Positions 32,589 to 43,266 of a DNA stretch of 64,000 bases are shown here, in pieces; the first letter of the stretch is position 1, and every line of letters starts with the position of its first letter. Location: assembly GCA_012184525.1 (NCBI GenBank), contig WOFQ01000031.1, positions 344,082 through 408,081 of the forward strand. The letters are read 5' to 3'. The position numbers and the translations under genes are program-made. Source of the stretch: Xenoacremonium recifei (Eukaryota > Ascomycota > Sordariomycetes > Hypocreales > Nectriaceae). The notes beneath the pieces are model-generated. The model did not search any database. It was not told where the DNA came from and saw only the letters and a list, made by a program, of their open reading frames with translations.

Positions 32589-34727
32589 TCAACAATCAGG
32601 AACGCTGACAGGGATATGTAGGGGCACGCTCGTTGCCAATCCACTCAAACTCGTCTCCTTGAACTCGTTCCTCATGCCTTTCGCGGTCAGTCGCATTGCC
32701 CGAATAGCATCATCTAGTCGCACTTTCTGAGTTCCGGCCTCACTGCTGAGGGCTAGGTTGGCACTTGAAACAGCTTTGATTGCGCCAAGTGCGTTCCGTT
32801 CGATACAGGGAGCTTGGACAAGCCCGCCAATAGGATCGCAAGTCAGGCCAAGGTTATGCTCGATCCCGATCTCTGCTGCTTGCTCGATGGTCTCAGGACT
32901 AGCTCCCATACAAGCCGCAAAGGCTCCCGCTGCCATGGAACAAGCAACTCCCACTTCGGCCATGCATCCACCCTCGGCGGCTGAAATTGTTGCGCCACGC
33001 TTATATAACATGCCAATGGCAGCAGCCGTAAGCAAGAAAGTCGAGATATCTCGCTCAGGATCGTCGCTGATGAACTCTATGACATACTTGAGCACAGCGG
33101 GGATAATTCCGGCTGCACCGTTCGTCGGAGCGGTAACGATTCGACCACCCGCTGCATTGGTCTCGTTGACGGCAATTGCATATACGGCGAGGTAGTCCAT
33201 GGTTGGCAATGCCGTGCGCCGGGCAGGTGTCGGGGATATGGGATGGTCGAGAGAACCGTGTATTCTGGGAGGCTGCCTTTTAGCAAGGCTTTTGCCCACT
33301 TGGAGTACACTCGATGGACCAATTGCTGTAGATGTCGACATGCCAGTAGTCAAAGTCGAATTAGGTGACAGAGATGCTTCCTTTGAGGATGAACCTGGAG
33401 AGCCTTGAGGTTCAGAAGAGTATAAGCCTCGCGTGAGTCGCCTGTAGAGAGCCGGGGCTCGCCGACGGAGCTTGAGTGATCCTGGAAGTACTGCGTCTAG
33501 CGGAGCTTGAACGCTCTCTAGGATGCTGTTGTCCATTACTTGCCACGTGCGGAATAGTTTGTGGTAGATATCCTCATCGGTGTATCCGTGGCTCTTCTCA
33601 TTCTCATAAACTAACTGCGCAATGGTGAGGTTGTGCTTGCGGCACAGGTGCAACAGGCTAGCGGCGTCTCGGAAAGGATAGCGAGGTTGCTGGCCCGATG
33701 AACTATCGCCAGCATCGGAAACTTCTCCAACATCGGTGTTAGAAACGGTGGATAGGCCTTTTGGGGCGTTTGTAGAGTCTGGTTCTGCGAGGAGGCTGGA
33801 TTCATCGGCAACCTCCCGGAGAGGCTTGACTTCTGCACCCGTCCGCCGATCTCCCGCTGCATCAGATCTTCGAGTTTCTTTGTAAAACATGTTTTCTGCC
33901 AGGTCTGCTGGATGTCGGCCTACGCCCTCTGCTGGGGCATCTGTAGGCTCCTGGTGATCGGCTGATGCCGGCCCAGGAGATGGATTGATGGATAGTGAGC
34001 CGTTGACGACGAAACCTCCTCCGACACTGAACATGTCGTTCCGTGCTAGTACGTAGCCGTCGGCATCGAAGACGGTGAAGCGCATGCCATTGCTGTGCAA
34101 GGGCAATTTTCGGCCCCATTCCCAGGTAAAATCGCGATCGTAGTCGAAGTCAATCTCTTTGCCCTTACCATCCGGCAGGCCTTGGCCGAGGTACAACTTC
34201 TTCTTCTCCTTGATCTCCACAAACCGTGATGGAACGTAGGCCGTGTCTACCGTCTCCACGTCGGCACTCTCAAGACCTAATAGGAGAGCAGAAGGGGTCA
34301 TATGCCCCTCGCCGGTCAATGCCAGGCTTCCGTAAATGGACACTCTTATCTTGTGAACTTTTTGCAGTAGATCAGCCTCCACAAGGTCAACGATGAAGAT
34401 GTTGCCGGCTCGCATCGGCCCAACAGTGTGGGATGATGAGGGGCCGATGCCAATTGAGAACAGATCGAAGGTTGAAATAACAGCATGCTCGTGGTCGGCT
34501 TCATTGTAGGTCCCCGAGTCTTCTGCGTCTTCGAATCGTGGCTGGGTGGTGCTCCAGAACCGTTTCTGTGAAAAGTCGTGACTGCAAGATGGACGCGTCG
34601 GTTTTGTCTGATGCCGACATGTTTTGATTGAAGCCCCAAGGCCGCTGCTAGCGATAAAGGGCCGCGGCACTCCCCGCAGACAGCTCCTGGGCAACAGACC
34701 ACGACGATGAATCGCGCAACGGCTCAT
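32589..34727 (-). CDS. bacterial-type iron-sulfur L-serine dehydratase, single-chain
   Basis: A single exon of 712 residues. The N-terminal beta-type domain begins STFDLFSIGIGPSSSHTVGPMRAG near residue 68; the alpha-type domain holds TNGAAGIIPAVLKY and the cysteines 588, 630 and 641. The spacing of 42 and 11 residues equals that of the three [4Fe-4S] ligands in bacterial SdaA. The enzyme deaminates L-serine to pyruvate. The first 45 residues are Arg/Ser-rich without acids, as in a mitochondrial targeting peptide. Unlike bacterial enzymes of about 455 residues, it has about 200 extra residues between the domains, rich in Ser, Asp and Pro (roughly 255-500), with no recognisable fold. The ATG at 34727 is the first in frame. 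Confidence 0.93.
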   Translation of the reverse strand: MSRCAIHRRGLLPRSCLRGVPRPFIASSGLGASIKTCRHQTKPTRPSCSHDFSQKRFWSTTQPRFEDAEDSGTYNEADHEHAVISTFDLFSIGIGPSSSHTVGPMRAGNIFIVDLVEADLLQKVHKIRVSIYGSLALTGEGHMTPSALLLGLESADVETVDTAYVPSRFVEIKEKKKLYLGQGLPDGKGKEIDFDYDRDFTWEWGRKLPLHSNGMRFTVFDADGYVLARNDMFSVGGGFVVNGSLSINPSPGPASADHQEPTDAPAEGVGRHPADLAENMFYKETRRSDAAGDRRTGAEVKPLREVADESSLLAEPDSTNAPKGLSTVSNTDVGEVSDAGDSSSGQQPRYPFRDAASLLHLCRKHNLTIAQLVYENEKSHGYTDEDIYHKLFRTWQVMDNSILESVQAPLDAVLPGSLKLRRRAPALYRRLTRGLYSSEPQGSPGSSSKEASLSPNSTLTTGMSTSTAIGPSSVLQVGKSLAKRQPPRIHGSLDHPISPTPARRTALPTMDYLAVYAIAVNETNAAGGRIVTAPTNGAAGIIPAVLKYVIEFISDDPERDISTFLLTAAAIGMLYKRGATISAAEGGCMAEVGVACSMAAGAFAACMGASPETIEQAAEIGIEHNLGLTCDPIGGLVQAPCIERNALGAIKAVSSANLALSSEAGTQKVRLDDAIRAMRLTAKGMRNEFKETSLSGLATSVPLHIPVSVPDC

Positions 34728-35337
34728 GACTGACTCTCACCGCATCGACAAATAAACAAAGAAAGGGGGTTTGTCTGATAAGAAATCTGTCTCTCGGCAC
34801 CTGGTGGGTGACTGATGTCAGATCTGCTGCAAGGGTCCGGGGTATACTCTCCACAACTCGGGTCTTATCAGCGGGAATGGCCCAATCATAGGGCTAGCAT
34901 TGGAAAACGGGCTTATGATAAGATCTCAACATTGTCGTCTCATTGGATCGAGCTCGTTGAGAGGACCCGAGGCAACCCAACGGAGTATAGAGTCCGGGCG
35001 GCTTAACGCTCGTAAGTTGCATCTTGCCGACGCAAATCGATGGGTATTTAAGGTTTAAAGGTGCTAGTTTCTATATTTAAGCTGTCACTGGCTTGGCTCA
35101 TTGTGACTTGAGGCTTAAAAGCTTCCCTTGGTTCGCGTAACAGTGCATCGTGTCTCGGATTTCCGGAAGGATTTACGCCTCCATTTGCACGTGTCAATGC
35201 TTTTGTTTAGGGTAGGAGAAATTGAAGTCTCATGTCAAAACATTGGGTTTCCCATCTCATTAAGAATTCTAGGACACACGTGGCGTGGTTCATAACTACC
35301 ATGTGTCCCAGGCCTGACTCTTTCTCTGATCCCGCCG
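34728..35337. other. intergenic, serine dehydratase promoter
   Basis: About 0.6 kb between the serine dehydratase start and the acyltransferase stop, both on the minus strand. Small AT-rich palindromes are present; no gene is supported. Confidence 0.4.
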
Positions 35338-36958
35338 TTACTCGCTTTTCACAATCAGCTGGTTCTCAAACCACTTCGCAAACTTGACTGTGGGTATATC
35401 CACCGCTCGCCAAAACACATCAGCGCACCAAATAATCACTGGAACGGAACACAACAGCCCGAGAGCAAATCCGAAATGGAACTGCGTTCCTTCGACGCCC
35501 GTCACAATCCAAGCCCACTCCTTGATATGGTAGCAGATGACGTGCATCACCGGACCATGTGTGAGATACAGGGCATAAGAAATCTTGCCCAGGTATTGGA
35601 TTGGCGTTGTCGTGAACAGACCCTGCCACCAATCTAGGTGAGCGACAGAGACCGCAAAGAAGGCTGCCCCGGTACTTTCCCACAGATGAGACTTCCGAGC
35701 CTCCCACCAATCAGGGACGAAAGTGGATAGATACGAGTACCCGGGAGTGGTAGGTGCATCTGCGATGGGATAAGACATAAGGTAGAGACCGATGAAGATC
35801 CCGATATTCCAGCCGATGCGCTTGGCCTTCTCCAGACCTGGCTTCGTTTGCTTCTCGAGGATAGGTGGGTTTGGTGATGGGACATGAGCTCCTCGAATGT
35901 GATCCCACTCAGCCATTCCCATGCCCACGAGGAACAACATGAACTCCCAGCGTGAGTTCCAGTAACTGAAAATTGTTACCCCAATGACGGTCATGTATCG
36001 CCATGTTGTCCTGAGTCGTGCAGTGCCCATGATGGTAAGAAAGAGAAAGAGCGAGCATCGATACTCGATTGGAATGGTCCACAGATGGGGGTCGTAGCCT
36101 ACAGGTAAAGCATTTAGCATTCATTATGGCATTACATGCGTCGAGAGACCTACTGTTCGCGCCACCAAAATCCCAAGCGAAAACATAGACGCTTTTGTAA
36201 ATGTGCCAAGCCCAATCTTTGAACTGATTCCATGTGTGCAGGAATCGATCTGGGTGGTGTTCCGTGTGAGTTCGCATGTAGGATTTGTTGTTTGAGAAGT
36301 CTCGAGTCCACTCGTACGCATTGATGCGGAGGAGACAGAAGATTATGAAGGTAGACACGGTAAGTGGCGCGTAAAGACGGATGAGGCGGCGGAAGACGAG
36401 GGAGGACATGGTGGTAGAGAAATCCTTATGGTTTTGGCTTCGGACAAATTTCATCGGTCGATATGAGAGAGCGTATCCCGAGATGATGAAGAACAACGAG
36501 ACACCTGGTGTTCCCTGCCACAACGCTCGGATGACTGGCAACCTGAGGAGATCGTAGTATTTTCCGTTGGCGCCCCAGCTGAAGTTGGAGTCGTAGGATT
36601 GGTAGGCATTGTGGTATATGAAGACGATGAAAGCCGCGACTCCGCGCATGCCATCGAGGTAGGCTGTTGGGTGCAACTTCGCTGGCCGTATCAGGTCTAT
36701 CATTTGTTGACCTTGCAGAAAGCTGGGCACCAGAAACCACGCAAATCGGATCAACGAGGTTTTCCAATTCGACGACCACCTTGCCTTCGCGAAGGGTGGC
36801 AGATAGCCTGCCTCCGCTGTAGCGAACTGCCTCTGTGTGCGACGGAAAACTCCATTTTCTTCGTCAGACCTTATTCTCTCGTCGCGGAGCTCAACTTCCG
36901 GCGATCGCTCGTCGAGGCCCAGAAGACCAATGCTTTCTTCCTGAGAAGGGCCCCTCAT
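35338..36958 (-). CDS. membrane acyltransferase 3 family protein
   Basis: Two exons (36958-36154 and 36098-35338; intron 36153-36099, GTAGGT...CTGTAG) give 521 residues. An acidic cytosolic N-terminus of about 85 residues precedes the acyltransferase-3 core: YLDGMRGVAAFIVFIYHNAY with the family's conserved His, then LFFIISGYALSYRP. After the splice come HLWTIPIEYRCSL and about eight further hydrophobic segments. Such proteins O-acetylate or acylate sugars, lipids or secondary metabolites at a membrane; the acceptor here is unknown. An upstream open frame ends on its start codon (see next entry). Confidence 0.9.
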
Positions 36959-37530
36959 GTTAAAGGACGTCGGTAAAGAGGAGGGGTATCAAAACGGGGA
37001 ACGCAATTGATGCAGGGCTCGTAGGGTATGACATTCGAAAGAACAAACGGTAGTAAGCAACAACGATTCAGGGCAGGCCGTAAACGAGCGACAGGTAAAG
37101 ACCGTAGGACGGGACTCGATGTGAGATCAAGTCGTACCGTCAGACGTGCCCCAGAGACGGGGTCCGACTGATATGTAAAGACGCAGACAGAGACAAGGAT
37201 AGCGAAACAGCGAGGAGCACGGGGAAGTAAGACAAACAGGGCAAAAGCGATGGAGAATAAAATTCCACGAGAGTGAGATAAGCTTCCTGCGGGAGGAAAG
37301 TGGTGAGATTGGATCGCAGCCCAGAAGCTCCCTATGAATGGCCGCGAGGTGAGGAAAACTACACTAAAATTGCGTGCCTCTCCCCTAGTGAGGCCACCAC
37401 CCAATAGTTTAGCCTTGGCAGTGGCCTCTGGCAGGGGCATTGACTCCCCGAAGCCGCCTGTAATTGGGCTGGCAAGGGGCGGCCCGGGGTCGTCAATCAG
37501 CGCTAACGGGGAGTTCAACGCTGCAGTCAT
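36955..37530 (-). other. long upstream open frame overlapping the acyltransferase start (ATGA)
   Basis: An ATG-initiated frame of 191 codons runs through the leader and stops with TGA sharing bases with the acyltransferase ATG (ATGA at 36958-36955). Its product has no recognisable domain and a mixed composition with Pro, Ala and Arg. It may be coincidental, spliced out, or not transcribed. Confidence 0.3.
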
Positions 37531-37546
37531 CCGCTAACGAGGAGTT
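37501..37546. repeat. 15-nt direct repeat, two copies
   Basis: CGCTAACGRGGAGTT occurs at 37501-37515 and 37532-37546 with a single mismatch (G/A), period 31. It lies about 545-590 nt upstream of the acyltransferase start. It could be a tandem regulator site or a local duplication. Confidence 0.5.
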
Positions 37547-39190
37547 GCTGATCATCCCCGGGGCCACCTCAGCCCGTACGGGGCGGGAGGGCCCTCGGTT
37601 GGGGCCTTGCCGGGGGTGTCAGGGCCTTGAAACTGTTCTCACGCGATGATCTTCTGTCTGGGATCCTTCTGACAGTTGTCGTCTGTGATCTCTTGAAGAA
37701 ACCGGACTGGGAACTCCCCGATTCTATGCATCGTTGCTTCCAACCGTTCCTATCGCCGAGGCCGTCATTGAGGTCTCACATTGCAGCAAGGCGCAGCATC
37801 GTCGGGGCATGTGCAACCCTTGGAGAGGCACAGAGATGCCTCACGCCTCTCGTCAGCAGATAGCCTAATCCATCAGTTTGTCTCATCCATACATATGAAC
37901 CGCCCCCGCCACAATCCCGCACGTGGCCCGAACCAACGAGACTCGCAGCAGCACCCCTATCTTGAGGTCTTGGCATTTATGCATATAAAGTAAGCTGGGG
38001 CTAGTGGACCATAATTTCGATTCAGGGGTCGATCATCGCGATGAACGCAGTCTAGGCGCCCATGTCTTATGAGGTGAGGGAATAAGCCAGAGGGGTCTGC
38101 ACATCTACTTGCATACCTCCTCTGGACTCGAGAGAGCGCCAATTAAGCCGGAGTTACCCACCAACACATACCTGGGCTTGCTATTCCCAGAACAGGGAAG
38201 ATTTGTCGAAATAATTCTGCACTATGGACGGAGCTTGTTCCGCAAGCTTTGCCACTAAAAATGAAACGGATCTGACATGGTGGATGGACGAGTCCAGCCC
38301 TACGTGGTGTCAACTAGCGAAGACATCGGTGGGAACATTCCTGCAATAGTTTATTGTGGCTTACACCAACGAAATTGACATGCTGGATAATCGAATAATG
38401 TGATAGCAAAAAGTTCATGCCCAGACGCTACCGGTACGCTCGGATGTGGTTGTATGCAGACGGAGTAAGCGAGCACACTGAACAGCATTCCCCTCTCGAC
38501 GTGGCGCTATTGGGAAATGCTGAAGCTGGATGTGACAAGTAAGAAGTCTGATAAACCTTACGATGGATGGATTGGGATCGAATGCGGCCGGATAGGGGTC
38601 GTGGTCTGGATGCGACGCGAACAACGAGGAGAATGCAGAAGAAACCTGCTTGCAGGGGTATTCTTCTTCACCAGGAATGGGACATCTTGATTTGAAACTA
38701 AGATTTTCCAAATGAAATATTTGTTTCCCTCGCTTAGAAAACGTCTCGTCATCCCAGGAGCACGGAGGAGAGTAATCTTTCAACATGCCGAGGCAATTCC
38801 CGGAGCTTTCTCCGACTAGCACAGCCTGCCTCCCAAAAGGGCAGCTGCACGTGTATAAGACTGACCAACAGAGTAGCGGAACTTTTTCCCGAAGTCTAGC
38901 ATTCCTCTTTTGGCTGACTGGCAAGAAACGAAATGAGTCGACAGACCTTTCCAGAGTCTGTCCGTCTATCCACAGACAGACATGCCAGTTCCAAGGTTCG
39001 AGCAGCCGCCAACGTTGGGGGAGGTCGAAAAAAAAAAAAAAACCAAAAGAATGATCTCAAGGACGATCGGTATGCGTTGGATACGAATGAAGTCTCTGAT
39101 GGCAACCTAGTACTCTTGAAACTCTGCGTATCTCACTCGCGCAAGGACAGACCTATCCAAGGTTGTGATCTTCATCTTTTCAAGGATTGA
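37547..39190. other. intergenic region before the CHAT gene
   Basis: About 1.6 kb without a supported gene. It has a GC-rich patch (about 37557-37625) and a run of 15 adenines at about 39029-39043. Open frames are short and unrelated to the TPR-CHAT gene, so the true 5' end of that gene is not visible here. Confidence 0.45.
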
Positions 39191-42022
39191 GGAGCGGAAG
39201 TAAAGCAAACCATTGTATTGGGAAGTAAACCGGTTTCAGTGCCTACTAAATTCTTATTGAGATTTCAACCCACGCGAAAGCTGATGGTTTGTCATCAATC
39301 GTTGATGCAATGCTGCCTCCACGACTTCACTGGTTTCGCCAAGGCGGAGTTTTCTCTTGTAGGAGATCCAGAGGACTTGGAACTCTTGGTCCAATCCCTC
39401 GAGGATGCCGTCAGGGAGTCGATGTTAAGTAATGAGATCACTTAGGCCATGCACCTGAGAAATCTGGCTGAAGGTTTGGGTATGAGGTTCGAATGGACTG
39501 GCGACCAGCCAGACTTAGACAGAAGTCTCGAGGCTGCCAGGAGATCCCTAGAGCAGATCCCCAAAACCCACCCGCAATACGTGTTGCATCTAATCAGTCA
39601 TGGAAAGACACTCATGGCGCGTGCAGCGCACACCAGCTCAGCTGATGACTTCAATGCTGCTATACACGTCCTTCAGAAGGCAGGACAACGCCTCCCGGAG
39701 AAACATCCCAAGAGAGCTCTATGCCTAAACAACCTTGCCACAGCTCTCGGTCTCAGGAGCTCTCTGATAGGGACGACAGACGATCTTAATGCGGCCGCCC
39801 AGTCTGCAATGTCTGCTACGAGGGCCTTCTCTGGTGACTTCCCCGGAAAGGCTATCTGTTTGACCAACCTTGGTCAGATCCTCGCGCAGCGGTTCTCGAG
39901 GATGGGATGGGATGATGATATCGACATCGCGGTCGAAACTCACCTGGAAGCGTTGAAGCTGACTGCCATGGGCCATTGGCGCTACATCACGATCTTGGAC
40001 CTTCTCTCCTCGGTGCTACTTATGCGATACCAGAAACGTCATAACATGCAAGACTTGGAAGAGGCAGAGAGATACTCCAGGCATGCTCTCGAATTGTGTC
40101 CAAATGGGAGTCCTGACCGAGCACGATATCTTGCGAATGCGAGCAGAGTGTTGCTGGAGTTAGCAAAGTTTGAAGAGGCGTTGGGTTTGAAGGGATCGTC
40201 CGTCACCAGTAGTTTCCTAGACGAAGCCATCGAGAATGGCAAGGAGGCAGCACGGTTGTCGATTAGTGATGAGGGTCAGTCCAGACCCGAGATACTGCTC
40301 AGCTACGGGTCGTGTTTGGCAATGAGATTCAAGCGGAACAGGAAACAATTTGATAGGGAGACGGCGGTGGAAACTTTCAGAGAGGTTCTGTACTCCCCGA
40401 GATTTCCTATTTCTCGCCGAGTTGATGCGGCAGTCTCAGCAGCCGATATTCTCTACCCAGATGATGTCGAGACAGCGACCGGGATGCTCTCGCAAGCCGT
40501 CGAGTTACTGCCAAGAATTATATCCCGAAGCCTTCTAAGGAGCGATCAGCAGTTCGTTCTTTCTCAGATTTCCGGACTCGCTGCCGATGCTGCAGCCCTT
40601 GAGATGCGTACGAAGAAGAGGGCCGACGAAGCCGTTCGCCTGCTGGAACTTGGACGCGGCGTCATCGCCGGGCTCTACATGAACGAACGGTCCGAGACGG
40701 CAGATTTGGAACATGCTTACCCTGAGCTTGCTGGAAGGTTTAAGGACATCCAAGAACGTCTTGACAAATCAGAAGAGGACGTTCTACTGCCAAATATCCG
40801 GTCATTTCTCCAATCTCAGGCCGCTAGAAGATATGATGTAGCCCAAGAGTTCGACCGAATAGTGGCTGAGATTCGAGAAACATCAGGCCTCGATCGATTC
40901 CTCTTTGGTCCGCCTCCTCATGAGCTCAAGATTCTCGCAGCAGAAGGCCCGATTGTCTACCTTAACGTTTCACGCTATGGCAGTACTGCACTCATCATCA
41001 CGCAAGAACACATCCACCCCTTCCCTCTTGAGCGGCTGCAGTATGACGACGTGGTAGCTAAGGCGAAAAAACTTGTTGATTTCAGGGATAACGACAACCC
41101 TGTCACACGACGGGTCAACAACTTAGCCCTATCTGGGATTCTTCAGTGGCTATGGGATGAAATAGTGGGGGATATTCTTCAGTCCTTGAATTTTACTAAT
41201 ATGCCAGAACACGAAGATGAGTGGCTGAGGATATGGTGGATTCCTGTAGGTCTCCTCACTCTTTTCCCGATTCAAGCTGCGGGACGTCGGAAAGAAGGCA
41301 TTTCGGTGCTGGATCGGGTCATATCTAGCTATGCCACGACTGCCAGATCACTTGGAGCTTCGCGCAAGAGAATCTCGGCCCTTAACAGGCAGGATCTCGT
41401 GGCTCAACCTCTAGAAGCATGCCTAGTGAGCATGAAGACAACTCCCCAGCGAACAGATCTTCTCCACGCAGAAGCTGAGATCAAAGCCGTCGCCGCGCTG
41501 CTTCCCATCACAAAGACGGTTATGGCCCAGCCGAAGAAGGCTCAGGTTCTGGAGTCGCTCCATTGCAGCTCCATAATTCACTTTGCGTGCCATGGGGAGA
41601 TGCATGCCAACCCGTCCTTGAGCCGAATTCTGTTTAGTGACTGGGAATATGACTTCTTCTCAGTGCACGACATGGCCAGAACGAACCTTGTTCGGCAGGC
41701 GAGGCTAGCCTACCTCTCTGCCTGTCACGCTGGAACCAGCAAGGACATGTTTCTGCTCGACGAGGCCATACATATGACAGGCGCCTGTCAGCTGGCTGGG
41801 TTTCCCTCTGTCATCGGCACGCTCTGGAAGGTGTTGGATCAATACGCTCCGACAGTTGCTCATGATGTCTATGCGGGAATGCTAGACTAGGGTACGCTAG
41901 AAGTCAGTCGAGCAGCGCGAGCCTTGCATTTTGCTTTGCGTAGTCTCAGATTGTTCTCTGAGAGGCCAAGAGGCAAGGCTAATCCTGTTGCTTGGGCTCC
42001 GTTTATTCACGTTGGCGTATGA
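39191..42022 (+). pseudogene. TPR-CHAT (caspase-like) gene broken by two in-frame TAG codons
   Basis: One reading frame stays meaningful from about 39191 to the TGA at 42020-42022 but is cut by TAG at 39443-39445 and TAG at 41888-41890. The longest surviving piece, 39449-41890, would make 813 residues. Its N-terminal half is a series of degenerate 40-45-residue tetratricopeptide-like repeats (ALCLNNLATALG, AICLTNLGQILA). The C-terminal CHAT domain keeps the catalytic pair His in IHFACHGE and Cys in YLSACHAG. After the second stop the frame continues for 43 codons and ends WAPFIHVG, the normal CHAT terminus. Before the first stop about 80 codons read as TPR-like. No ATG opens the upstream part. 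Both stops can derive from CAG by C-to-T. CHAT-TPR proteins are caspase-fold proteases often linked to cell-death or defence pathways. It may still produce a truncated protein. Confidence 0.8.
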
Positions 42023-43266
42023 TGGCAACATGAATTAGGCAAGAGGAGTAGAGATATTCCCCTGCGAGTGGATGGGAGCTATCTGGGGAGGGCTTTATGA
42101 GTATGAAATTTATATAAACCTGGAGAAATAAACTATATAATAGCGCTCTCGTACTTGATTATATTGGCCGTTTAGCCTTTCCTGAATTCGGTGGTGAGCC
42201 CTGGTGAGCCTACATGCTAAAACTATTGAATCCTTCTTGTAACAGCGTAGATGTGACCGTTGGAGGAACTGGCATCGGTCTTGTTCCTTCTGCCTGCTGT
42301 TAATTTTATACTTTAGATTGGGACGCCGCAGCATACCGCTGGTTGGTCTCTCAGTCCTGGCTGTCCAGTACCTCAGCAGCAGCCCTCCGATTGACTGGGG
42401 CTAAAATACAGTCCGTTCGCTAAGATGGTTTATCGGGAAGTTTTTCTTGAAGAGATATGGCTGTTCTTGAGTTCTCTTCATGAAAACTTGAAGGATCTCT
42501 GTCTGGCTTTGAGCTTTGAGGAACATAAGATATGCGCGATTAAGACTAAATGATCTAGATGGTAGCACGGGGGAGTACTACATATGGTTGAACCTTAGCA
42601 GAACGAAAATGTTCGGATGCATCTTGTCTTGGCATACATGCGAAGGGCTCGGATGAACCATTGATCGCCGAGTTCGGCCGACAGAAGCGAGAGAGGACAT
42701 CCAGTCCTTTAAAGACAGCATTCCCCACTCCTCAATTTGTACATAGTCATGAACCTATTCATTTAGAATTTCTTTCATACCCATAAGCCTAAAGACCCAG
42801 TCGTCGGCGGTGTTCTCAATGGATTTCAACTAACTTTCTTTCAACTCTCGGTTAGCAGCGAGAGCAGGCTTTGCAAGTTCGTAACGTAAGAACATGTACA
42901 AAGATCGTAGATAAGAGGCTATTAATCACCTCACTAATCCTGCAAGAGATCTTGGCAAAGTGCCAGCTGCTCCTTTATCATGCCATCTACCTTCATTGCG
43001 GGGTAATGTTCCATCTGATAAGAAAGATCAGCGCCCGCTGCAACCTGGTGACCAATATGCGACCTTGCCTAACTGATGCTTTGCAGAGACGAAAAGGCCG
43101 AGCTCGGATTCTGATCGGCTTGACAGCGTGGACCTGTTCGATACATTACTACCCGAGGACCCCATCTTAGGTAGCTCCTCATCTGAGGCTATTTCCTGAC
43201 GAAACCCAAGACGGATCACCAACATCTCGAGAAGAGCTCTTGAGTTCTCTCAACTCCACATACCCA
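42023..43266. other. intergenic, CHAT remnant to NCS1 transporter
   Basis: About 1.2 kb, moderately AT-rich, without a supported gene or transposon feature. The final 200 nt would be the transporter leader. Confidence 0.4.
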
